From assembly GCA_964570325.1 (NCBI GenBank), contig CAZMXS010000065.1:1-25608 (forward strand): a stretch of DNA of 25,608 bases, written 5' to 3'. This document shows positions 1-7,843 of the stretch, in pieces. How positions within the stretch are numbered: position 1 is the stretch's first letter; the number at the start of each line of letters is the position of its first letter. Both the position numbers and the translations under genes were made by a program. Source of the stretch: CAZMXS01 sp964570325 (GTDB lineage Bacteria; Verrucomicrobiota; Kiritimatiellia; CAIQIC01; CAZMXS01). Under the pieces are notes generated by a model. The model did not search any database, had not been told where the DNA came from, and saw nothing but the letters and a program-made list of their open reading frames with translations.

Positions 1-19
1 CGGCGGCCTGTTCAACCTA

Positions 20-1969
20 ATGCTGCCGCTGTTGATCGGGATTCTACTCTGGCTGCTCCTGCCCCGCCAATATCCGCAGCTCTTCGAGTATGACGAAGGC
101 TATAACGCCATGAAGGCGCTGTTGCGCCTGCGGGGTTATGAGTTCTATCGCGACATCTGGTCCGACCAACCGCCCCTGCTGTACTTCCTGCTGGCCGGTT
201 GGTTTCGCCTTCTGGGGCCATCCCTGCCGGCCGGCCGACTGTTCGTCCTGCTCTGTTCCACCGCGCTGCTGACGGGTTTTTATCACCTCGTGCGAATCGA
301 ACACGGACGCCTGACGGGCACGTTCGCCTTGCTCTTCCTGCTGACCGCATGGAAATACATCCAGCTTAGTGTTTCACTGATGGAGATCATCCCCGCCCTG
401 ACTTTTGCCGTGCTGGCCCTGCTCTGCGCGGCCGCATACTCGCGGCGCCCGCGCCTGGTCTGGTTGCTGGGCGCGGCCGCCGGCGCCGTATTGGCGTTTT
501 ACATCCGGATCGCCCTGGGGCTGGTGGCGCTCCTGGTTCTGTTCCGTTTGACGCTGGCCGCGCTCGCCGCGGGGTCGGGGGCGGTCAGGCGCGCCGTCCA
601 GACCGGCGCAGGGTACGCCGGTTTCGTCCTGATCGGCCTGATCATCGGCGCCGCGCTGCTGCGGCCGCTCGACTGGCGCCAAATAATCCAACCCCACGCC
701 ACCGCTTTCGCTCAATGGCCCGCGAGCGAATATGTCGGCTGGCGCGCCGTGCCGCTGTTTCTGTTGCGCGATTATCATTTGAGTCTGCTTGCGCTGGGCG
801 GCTTGTACGCGGCTTGGCGGACCCGCGCCGCCGGCGACGGGTTCGCGGCAGCCTGGGCCGGGCTGACGCTGGCGCTGCTGGCCGCCTATAAACCCGTTTG
901 GTGGCACTACCACGTCCTGCTGGCCGCGCCGCTTGCGTGGCTGGCCGCGCGCGGCATCGTCGCCTTCCTCACCCGCCATTACGGCGTCGAGCCGGAAGCG
1001 CTCTTCACGGGGTCGGCCCGGCAGCGACCGCTGGTAATCGCCTGCGGTGTGCTGGTCATCGGCCTGCTGCTGCCGTGCCGCCTGCTGCAAACGTATGACT
1101 TTCTGCGTCTGCCGGGCTTCGACCTGAACCAGTTGCTGCTGGAATCCATGCGGCCGTTCGCCGCGCAAACGCGCTGGATGGTGACGGACGACGGCTACCA
1201 GGCGTATCCCTTCACGCAGGGCATTCTGACCCCGCCGGAACTGGCCATCACCTCGCCCAAACGGATCGCCGCCGGGCAATTGAGCGCCGACGACTGGTTC
1301 GCGGCCCTGCTGAAATATGAACCGGAGCAAGCCATCTTCACCTCCTTCTTCCCCTTTCCGCCGGGCATGTTGGAATACCTGGAGGAACACTATTACCTGG
1401 CGCTGCCCACACCGGTTGTCCGGCACTATGTGCGGCGGGATCTGACCACGCCGGAGCGCATCGCGCGTTTGAACGACCAATTGCAACTGACCGCCAACTT
1501 CAGCGCCTTCATCCGCAGCGAGCCCAACAACGACCGGGTGCTCTGGCAGCTTGGAGTGGAACTGGGCAAAATCGGCGCCGCGGAACAGTCCGGCGAATAT
1601 TTCCGCCGGGCCATCCGGTTGAACCCCACGTTCGTCGAGGCGCATAACAGCCTGGCGTGGATTCTGGCCACCCATCCCGATCCCACCGTGCGCCGGCCGG
1701 AGGAGGCGATCGCGCACGCCGAAACCGCCTGCGCCCTCACGTATCACCGACACCCGGTGCTGCTCAATGTGCTGGGAGCGGCCTACGCCAGCGCCGGCCG
1801 TTACGCCGACGCGGTGGCCACGGCGGAAAAAGCGCGAGCGATCGCCGACCGCTCGGGCGCCGCGCCGCTGGTGAAAATGATTGACCGGCATCTGGAACTC
1901 TACCGGGCCGGCCAGCCCTACCGCGAGACGCTCTTCGAGCCGCCGGCCGCCGGGAAAGGCGGGCCGTGA
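20..1969 (+). CDS. Polytopic GT-C (family 39-like) glycosyltransferase with C-terminal TPR domain
   Basis: Probable inner-membrane glycosyltransferase that uses a lipid-linked sugar and acts on the outer face of the membrane. The N-terminal membrane segment is followed by an acidic motif EYDEGYNAM (D25, E26), then DIWSDQPPLLYFLLAGWF and an Arg-containing helix. This is the layout of ArnT/PMT_2-type proteins. About ten hydrophobic segments run to residue ~360. A soluble part follows, with TPR-like helices from ~505 and a C-terminal module (LAWILATHPD from residue 545, ending near AGQPYRE) shared with two other proteins here. The reading frame is open back to base 2 and no Shine-Dalgarno precedes the ATG at 20, so the true start may lie outside the window. 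The stop is one base before the next ATG, which implies co-transcription. The family call is good; the sugar and acceptor are unknown. Confidence 0.82.
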   Translation: MLPLLIGILLWLLLPRQYPQLFEYDEGYNAMKALLRLRGYEFYRDIWSDQPPLLYFLLAGWFRLLGPSLPAGRLFVLLCSTALLTGFYHLVRIEHGRLTGTFALLFLLTAWKYIQLSVSLMEIIPALTFAVLALLCAAAYSRRPRLVWLLGAAAGAVLAFYIRIALGLVALLVLFRLTLAALAAGSGAVRRAVQTGAGYAGFVLIGLIIGAALLRPLDWRQIIQPHATAFAQWPASEYVGWRAVPLFLLRDYHLSLLALGGLYAAWRTRAAGDGFAAAWAGLTLALLAAYKPVWWHYHVLLAAPLAWLAARGIVAFLTRHYGVEPEALFTGSARQRPLVIACGVLVIGLLLPCRLLQTYDFLRLPGFDLNQLLLESMRPFAAQTRWMVTDDGYQAYPFTQGILTPPELAITSPKRIAAGQLSADDWFAALLKYEPEQAIFTSFFPFPPGMLEYLEEHYYLALPTPVVRHYVRRDLTTPERIARLNDQLQLTANFSAFIRSEPNNDRVLWQLGVELGKIGAAEQSGEYFRRAIRLNPTFVEAHNSLAWILATHPDPTVRRPEEAIAHAETACALTYHRHPVLLNVLGAAYASAGRYADAVATAEKARAIADRSGAAPLVKMIDRHLELYRAGQPYRETLFEPPAAGKGGP

Positions 1970-1970
1970 G

Positions 1971-3995
1971 ATGCCGCCTCGTCACCGCCTCTCGGCCGCG
2001 TTCCTGCTGCTGGTTATGGTCATGCTGGCCTATCTCCCCGCCCTGCGCGGCGATTTCATCTGGGATGACGACACACATGTCAGCGAAAACGAGGTGTTGC
2101 GCGCGCCCGATGGCCTCGCGCGCATCTGGACCGACCGCCATTCAACCTGCCAGTATTATCCGCTGACATTCACCGGATTCTGGCTGCAGTACCGGCTCTG
2201 GGGCGCCAATCCGTCGGGCTACCACCTGGTCAACATCGCGCTGCATGGCGTGGACGCGCTGCTGCTCTGGTGGCTGCTGCGGCGGTTGCGCGCGCCGGCC
2301 GCCTGGTGGGCCGCCGCCGTGTTCGCCCTGCATCCCGTGAACGTGATGTCCGTGGCCTGGATCACTGAACTCAAGAATGTGCTCGCCACACTTTTCATAT
2401 TCCTTGCGACCGGTTGTTTCCTTGCCAGCCTCGGACCCGACGAATCGGACGAACCGACCCCCACGGCCGTCGGCCCACGGCTGGCGCTCTGCTTTTTGCT
2501 GTACGTGTGCGCCTTGGCCGCGAAAACGCCGGCGGCGCTCACACCGGTCGCCTGGATTTTGATCCTCTGGTGGAAACAATGGCGGGTCGGCCCAATCCAT
2601 GTCATTTTCATCACCCTGGCGCTGCTGACGGGCGCGCTGGCGGGGAGCGTGACAACCGGCCTGGAGGCGGCCATGCTCAAGGATATTCCCGCCTTCGATT
2701 TGAGCTACCTGGAACGTTTCCTGGTGTTCGGCCGCGCCTTCTGGTTCTATCTCGGGAAACTGGCCTGGCCGTTCAACCTGATGTTCTTCTATCCCCGATG
2801 GGACATCGCTCCGCATGCGCTGCTCAGCTACATATATCCTGTCGCCGCGCTGGCCGCGCTGGCCGCGCTCTGGTTGCTGCGCCGGCGCATCGGCCGCGCC
2901 CCGTTTGCCGCGCTGGCCTACTTCACGCTCGCGGCGCCGGCGGTCGTGTTGGTGAACCTGCTCTACATGACACGTTTCACCTGGGTGACGGATCACTGGC
3001 AATACTTCGGGATGCCGGCGATTGTCGCCTGGTGGGTCGGCGGCGCGGCGCGGGCCGCCGGCCGGCTCGGTCCCGGAGCGCGCCGCGCGGCCCGCATCGG
3101 CGCCGGCGCGCTGCTGGCGTTGCTAGGTACGCTGACCTGGAAACAATGCCTCACTTACCGCGACATCCCGACCTCATACCAGGCCACCCTGGCGCGCAAT
3201 CCAACGTCCGCCATTGCCAATTACAATCTGGGCGTCTACTACATGAAACAGGCCGATTTCGCGCGCGCAACGCCGTATTTTCAAGCCGCGCTGCGCCTTG
3301 AACCCGACTCCACCGAAACGCTGAACAATCTGGCCCTGGCCCTGGCCAGTGAGGGCGACCTGACCAACGCCATCCGCTATCTCGAACAGGGACTCGGCAA
3401 GTCGCAATCGGCCAGCATGCACTATAATATGGCCTACATCCTGCTGCAGCAGAACCGCGCGCCGGAAGCCATCGCGCACTTCCGGCAAACCCTCAAGCTG
3501 GATCCGACTTTCACCGACGCCTATATCAAACTCGCGTATCTGCTGCTGCGCGACGAGCCGGCTGAAGCGGTGGCGCTGTACCGCGAGGCGCTCCGGCGGC
3601 GGCCGGAATTCGCGCCATGGCTCAATGGCCTGGCCTGGATTCTCGCCACTCACCCCGACGCGCAAATCCGCCGGCCGGAGGAAGCGATCCGCCTCGCGGA
3701 ACAGGCTTGCCGGCAAACCAGCCAGACCTACGCCCCTTATCTGGATACGCTGGCCGCCGCCTACGCGCGCGCCGGCCGCTTTGCGGAGGCCGCGCACCTG
3801 GCTGAGGTAGCCCAGTTCAGCCTGCCGCCGGACACCCCGGCCGCGATCCGGCAGGAAGTCGCGGAGCGCCAGGCATTGTTCGCCGCCGGCCAACCATTTA
3901 CGCAAACCAACCTGGCGGCATTCGCGGCGCCCGCGGAAACGCGCACCGTGGCGCCCTCACCCGCCGTGGACCTGCAACACCCGGCGCCGCCATGA
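1971..3995 (+). CDS. TMTC-like membrane protein with TPR repeats (putative O-glycosyltransferase)
   Basis: 674-residue membrane protein resembling bacterial homologues of the eukaryotic TMTC O-mannosyltransferases. Visible signature elements are GDFIWDDDTHVSEN (D32-D34) after the first membrane helix, YYPLTFTGFWLQYRLWG, GYHLVNIALH, and HPVNVMSVAWITELKNVL (from residue 121). About ten membrane segments are followed from ~residue 400 by four or more TPRs (NYNLGVYYMKQADFARATPY, ETLNNLALALASEGD and similar). The C-terminal module starts LAWILATHPD at residue 554 and ends AGQPF. The frame stays open upstream to 1881, inside the previous gene, but the ATG at 1971, placed directly after the TGA of that gene, gives a normal membrane-protein N terminus and was chosen. 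Known family members are thought to use polyprenyl-phosphate-mannose; that substrate is an inference here. Confidence 0.85.
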   Translation: MPPRHRLSAAFLLLVMVMLAYLPALRGDFIWDDDTHVSENEVLRAPDGLARIWTDRHSTCQYYPLTFTGFWLQYRLWGANPSGYHLVNIALHGVDALLLWWLLRRLRAPAAWWAAAVFALHPVNVMSVAWITELKNVLATLFIFLATGCFLASLGPDESDEPTPTAVGPRLALCFLLYVCALAAKTPAALTPVAWILILWWKQWRVGPIHVIFITLALLTGALAGSVTTGLEAAMLKDIPAFDLSYLERFLVFGRAFWFYLGKLAWPFNLMFFYPRWDIAPHALLSYIYPVAALAALAALWLLRRRIGRAPFAALAYFTLAAPAVVLVNLLYMTRFTWVTDHWQYFGMPAIVAWWVGGAARAAGRLGPGARRAARIGAGALLALLGTLTWKQCLTYRDIPTSYQATLARNPTSAIANYNLGVYYMKQADFARATPYFQAALRLEPDSTETLNNLALALASEGDLTNAIRYLEQGLGKSQSASMHYNMAYILLQQNRAPEAIAHFRQTLKLDPTFTDAYIKLAYLLLRDEPAEAVALYREALRRRPEFAPWLNGLAWILATHPDAQIRRPEEAIRLAEQACRQTSQTYAPYLDTLAAAYARAGRFAEAAHLAEVAQFSLPPDTPAAIRQEVAERQALFAAGQPFTQTNLAAFAAPAETRTVAPSPAVDLQHPAPP

Positions 3996-4023
3996 ATCGA
4001 ACGGCAGGCCCCCTTTGAACGCA

Positions 4024-4029
4024 TATAAT
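4024..4029 (+). promoter_or_regulatory. Candidate -10 box before the third glycosyltransferase gene
   Basis: A perfect TATAAT lies 20 bases upstream of the ATG at 4050, in the 54-base gap after the TPR protein gene. The hexamer 17 bases upstream (ACGGCA, 4001-4006) is only a weak -35 match. An AAAGGA ribosome binding site sits 5 bases before the ATG. The third gene could therefore have its own promoter rather than depend on read-through. Confidence 0.4.
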
Positions 4030-4049
4030 TTGAATCCGCGAAAGGACCG

Positions 4050-5621
4050 ATGCGGGCAATTGTGACACAAGGCCTGGGTGCCGCGTTGTTGTGCGCCGTT
4101 CTGGCGCTCGCCGCCGCCAGCACGGGGCGGGCCATCGCGCAGCGCTACCTCGACTACGACGAAATCAGCCATGCGCACATGGCCTGGCTGGTGGCGCACG
4201 GGGCTGTGCCTTACGAGGATTTCGCGACGAACCACCTGCCATTTTTCTGGCTGGTCCTTGTGCCGATGATGCGCGCGCTACCCGAATCGCCGACCGTGTT
4301 CAGCCTTTTCCGCGCCGCCGCGCTGGCGCTGAACCTGCTCTTTGTGTTCCTGCTGATGGCCAATGCCTGGCGTGGGCGGCCGAGCGCGGAGCGGCCTTGG
4401 ATTGCGCTGGCATTCCTGTTCCCATTGTTCCAACCGGACGTGAGCAACGCCCTGATTGAGTTCCGTCCGGATGCCCTCGCCAACCCGTTACTGTTCGCCG
4501 GCGTGCTCGGACTCCGGCAAAACGACCGCCGCTCGGGTGTGATCGCAACGGCCGCCGGCGCGCTGATCGCCGCGGCATTGCTGATCAATACCAAGTACCT
4601 GCTGCTGCCGGCTGCGCTGGCCGTCGGCGCGCTGTTCCAGCGCGACCACCCGCCGGCCCGCCTGGCGCCGGCCGCGCTGGGCGCCGCCCTGGCCGGCGCG
4701 GTTGCCCTGTGGCGGCTGCATGGGCACGGCATCAACCCGGCGCTGGCCTTCGACCTCGTATTCCGATATAATTGGATTGCGGCGCGGCAGTTTACGGCGA
4801 ATCCGTCATTGCTCCAGACGGTAATGGCGCATCCGTTGCCGCTGGCATTTGCGGGGTTGGGCCTGGCGGCGGCGATGGCGCTGGCCCGCCGCGGAAAGCT
4901 GCGCTGGAACGGCTATCTGACCGGTGTGATGCTGTTCACGCTCGCGCAATTGCTGGCCGGCGGCAAAGGCTGGAAACACTACTACGCGGCCTGGCTGCTG
5001 CTGGCCTGCACGTTCCCGGCGCTCAGCCTGGCCGTCGGCGCGCGGCTGCTGACGGCGCCCGCGCGCGAAAAACTGGCGCTTGCGCTTTGCGCCGCGCTCG
5101 TGGTTGCGGCCGGGGTCCGGTACGCCACGCAGTCCGATACGTTGCTGCATAATCTGGCCGATGGCCCAATGGAAGTGAGCCGCGCAGTGCAATCGCGCGC
5201 CATGGAGTTTCTGCTGGCCCACACTCCAGCCGGCGGTCGCGTGGTGGCCGACCTCTTCTGGCATCCGGTCTTCCGGCCGGACACCTCGTACAAAGTGATG
5301 AACGATGTGATCGGCGACGCGGACCGCTCCAAAGAAACGGTCGCGCTTTTGCCGGATTTCCCTTATGCGAACCGCTTCGACATCCCTTATTACGAAATGG
5401 AATTGCGCGTCCGCCCACCCGCCGCCGTCCTGATGGGCCGGGCCGGCGCGCGCGGAATTTACAGCCTGTATCCACCCCGTCAATCCGCCGCCTTGCGGGC
5501 GTATCTGGACGCGCACGCAGCCGAATACGATTACCTGCCGATCCCGGAAACGCCCCTGCTCGCCCTCGTGCGGCGCGAAACGGCCGCGGCCGGCCGCTAT
5601 TCCAATTCCGGCTCCAAATAA
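4050..5621 (+). CDS. Polytopic GT-C type membrane glycosyltransferase without TPRs
   Basis: 523-residue membrane protein. A first hydrophobic segment (residues 9-24) is followed by the acidic motif YLDYDEISHAHMAW (D37, E38) and by YEDFATNHLPFFWLVLVPMM, the same early-loop pattern as family 39/PMT-like enzymes. About nine further hydrophobic stretches run to residue ~360, and a soluble C-terminal region (~150 residues) follows. Unlike the other four membrane proteins of the island it has no TPR tail. The ATG is supported by AAAGGA 5 bases upstream. The last 25 bases overlap, on the opposite strand, the 3' end of the convergent gene. It probably takes part in the same sugar-transfer pathway, but its specific donor and acceptor cannot be read from sequence. 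Confidence 0.8.
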   Translation: MRAIVTQGLGAALLCAVLALAAASTGRAIAQRYLDYDEISHAHMAWLVAHGAVPYEDFATNHLPFFWLVLVPMMRALPESPTVFSLFRAAALALNLLFVFLLMANAWRGRPSAERPWIALAFLFPLFQPDVSNALIEFRPDALANPLLFAGVLGLRQNDRRSGVIATAAGALIAAALLINTKYLLLPAALAVGALFQRDHPPARLAPAALGAALAGAVALWRLHGHGINPALAFDLVFRYNWIAARQFTANPSLLQTVMAHPLPLAFAGLGLAAAMALARRGKLRWNGYLTGVMLFTLAQLLAGGKGWKHYYAAWLLLACTFPALSLAVGARLLTAPAREKLALALCAALVVAAGVRYATQSDTLLHNLADGPMEVSRAVQSRAMEFLLAHTPAGGRVVADLFWHPVFRPDTSYKVMNDVIGDADRSKETVALLPDFPYANRFDIPYYEMELRVRPPAAVLMGRAGARGIYSLYPPRQSAALRAYLDAHAAEYDYLPIPETPLLALVRRETAAAGRYSNSGSK

Positions 5622-7843
5622 GGCTGGCCGGCCGCGAACAACCGCCGCCGGGCCTCCACTTGCGGCGCCGCGTTGGTCAGGCCGGCCTGTTGCGCCAACT
5701 CCAGAGCGCGCCGGGCCTGCCGCTCGGCCGCGGCATACCGCCCGACGCGCGCCTGCGCGGCAGCCAGCGTGTCCAATGCGGCCGGGTTGTCCGGGTCCCG
5801 CTCCACGCAGCGTTCGGCCAGGCGCAGGCCTTCGCGCGCGGCTTCATCCGATGACGCCGGGTCAGTCGCCAATGCCCAAGCCAGGCTGTTAAGCAAACCG
5901 ACCGATTCCGGACAGGCGCGCACCGCCTCCCGCAAGGTCCGGATAAAAGCCGCCCGGTCGCGCCCCACCTTGTGCGTTTGGGCCAGCGCGCGCCATCCCA
6001 GCTCACTGCGGGGGTCCAACTGCAATCCCGTCTCAATCTCCGCGCGCGCGCCGGCCGCATTGCCCGCCTGCAACAGCAGATTGCCCAGTTGGATGCGCGC
6101 CGGCGCGAAATCCGGCATTAAACCAGCCGCCTCGCGCATCCGCGCGATGGCGCCGGCGCGATCGCCCGCCATCTCCAGGGCCGTGGCCAGATTGAATGCC
6201 GCCCGGCCGAAATCGGGCCGCAGGCGCAACGCCGCCAACAGGTGTTCCCGCGCCGCCGCCGGCCGGCCCATTTTCGTCAAGGCATTGGCGAGATTGTAAT
6301 GCGCCTCGGCATTGTCCGGGTCGGCGGTCAACGCCGCGCGGTACTCCGCGGCGGCCAGTTCCGGCCGCTCTGCGCGCGCCCAAGCCTGGCCGCGCGCCTG
6401 ATGCCAGGCCGAAGGATTCAATTTCACATTGAGATAATCGCGCGTAAGCACACCGTAGAGGACCAGGCCGGCCAACCCCGCCGCGCCCAGCCAACGCCAG
6501 TCGCGCCGCCGCCAAAGCTCCGCGATCCGCGCGACGCTGCCGCCGGCAAAAACAAACAGCACCGGCAAAACCGGCGCGCGATACTGGCCGGTCACAAAAA
6601 ACGGGAGAAAACTGGCATACTGGAAAGCCAGATACGCCAGCAGCAGCGCGACCATGCGGCGGTGGGCCGGATCGGTCGCCGGGGCCGCGGCCGGCTGCGC
6701 GCCGGCGTGTCGTATCGGAATCGCCAGCAGCGCGCCCAGCAGCGTCAAAGTCAGCACAAATGGGAAGTTAAAGGGCAGTCGCCGTAACAGCGGCGAATAG
6801 GCCCGTTCATAATACAGATACTTGTTGTGTCCCGCCTCATACGGTCCCCAAAATAGAATCGTCTTGATCGCGAGCAACTGGAAAAACCGAACCGGGTAGG
6901 CGCGTATAAAACCCAGCGCCTGATTCGCAAAATAACGCGACGCTTCGGAATACTTCAATGGCCGGCCGACGCGCCGCGCCAGGCGTTGCATGATAACCGG
7001 ATAGGCGTCCGACGTCTGGAACTGCCCGCCGGCGCCGTCGCCGATATTCACAAAGCCGCCATTGGCCAGCGGGTTGTTGCCGATGTAGAGGTTGATCCCC
7101 ATGTTGGCGGAGATCAACACCCGGTCGCGGCCGACGATGTAATTGCGCAGGGCGGTTGGCAGTAACCCCGCCGCGCAGGCCGCGCCGAACACGGCCGCCA
7201 AGGCGCACCCGCGCCAGCCGCGGCCGGCCACCCACCAGAGCCAGCCGGCGACAAACAGGGCGAACGGCAACGCGGTCGGCCGGACCAGCGCCGCCGCCGC
7301 CAGCAGCAGGCCGCTCAGGCCGGCCAACCCATAACGGGGCGCTTCCAGAAATGCAGCCAGCGCGCGCAGCAACAGCAGCGTCAAGGTGATCAGCAACACC
7401 GGCTCCAGGAACTCGCCTTCAAAATAGACCAACAGCCAATAACTCGCCATCAACGCCGCCGCCGCCAGCGCGGCCAGCGGCCCGAACAGGCGGCGGGCCA
7501 GTCCGTACAGCAGCCATATATTGAGCAACCCGAGGGCAATCTGCGCCAGGCGCGGCGCCCCGTACCCCAAACCGCAGATGCGATAAACCAGCGCGAGGAA
7601 ATATGGATAGCCCGGCGGGCGGAAGTATGGCTGACGCGGGATATCGGGATCATATTCCACCATCCCGCGCGGAGACCAGTCGCCAGTCACCAGGGCGCGC
7701 GCCCAGTAGTCATGATAGCCGGCGTCCACAGCCGGAAGCTCAAAATCAGGATTGGCCCGATTTTCCGCCAGGTATGCAAGCCGGATCCCCAGCCCCAGCG
7801 CCATGATCAGCCACAGCGCCAGCATCTCGCGGCGCCGATTCAT
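5597..7843 (-). CDS. GT-C type membrane glycosyltransferase with long C-terminal TPR array
   Basis: 748-residue membrane protein. After the first helix comes the motif DFELPAVDAGYHDYWARAL (D40), then QPYFRPPGYPYFLALVYR (residues 71-88), typical of a subgroup of family 39-like glycosyltransferases. Later it has RDRVLISANMGINLYIGNNP, a conserved extramembrane loop shared with its neighbour at 7840-9615. About eleven membrane segments end near residue ~480. Six to seven TPRs follow (for example AEHPE-like AEYRAALTADPDNAEAHYNLANAL), then the module LAWALATDP...LDTLAAAQARVGRYAAAE...FAAGQPYLE found in the two plus-strand TPR proteins. Its ATG overlaps the stop of the upstream paralogue (ATGA, 7840-7843), so the two are translationally linked. 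The 3' end overlaps the convergent gene by 25 bases. Confidence 0.85.
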   Translation of the reverse strand: MNRRREMLALWLIMALGLGIRLAYLAENRANPDFELPAVDAGYHDYWARALVTGDWSPRGMVEYDPDIPRQPYFRPPGYPYFLALVYRICGLGYGAPRLAQIALGLLNIWLLYGLARRLFGPLAALAAAALMASYWLLVYFEGEFLEPVLLITLTLLLLRALAAFLEAPRYGLAGLSGLLLAAAALVRPTALPFALFVAGWLWWVAGRGWRGCALAAVFGAACAAGLLPTALRNYIVGRDRVLISANMGINLYIGNNPLANGGFVNIGDGAGGQFQTSDAYPVIMQRLARRVGRPLKYSEASRYFANQALGFIRAYPVRFFQLLAIKTILFWGPYEAGHNKYLYYERAYSPLLRRLPFNFPFVLTLTLLGALLAIPIRHAGAQPAAAPATDPAHRRMVALLLAYLAFQYASFLPFFVTGQYRAPVLPVLFVFAGGSVARIAELWRRRDWRWLGAAGLAGLVLYGVLTRDYLNVKLNPSAWHQARGQAWARAERPELAAAEYRAALTADPDNAEAHYNLANALTKMGRPAAAREHLLAALRLRPDFGRAAFNLATALEMAGDRAGAIARMREAAGLMPDFAPARIQLGNLLLQAGNAAGARAEIETGLQLDPRSELGWRALAQTHKVGRDRAAFIRTLREAVRACPESVGLLNSLAWALATDPASSDEAAREGLRLAERCVERDPDNPAALDTLAAAQARVGRYAAAERQARRALELAQQAGLTNAAPQVEARRRLFAAGQPYLEPELE

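Noticed and set aside
374..1891. A 505-codon minus-strand open frame inside the first glycosyltransferase gene
   Set aside because: The plus-strand product has membrane helices and family motifs; the antisense product is a low-complexity Arg/Gln/Gly-rich sequence.
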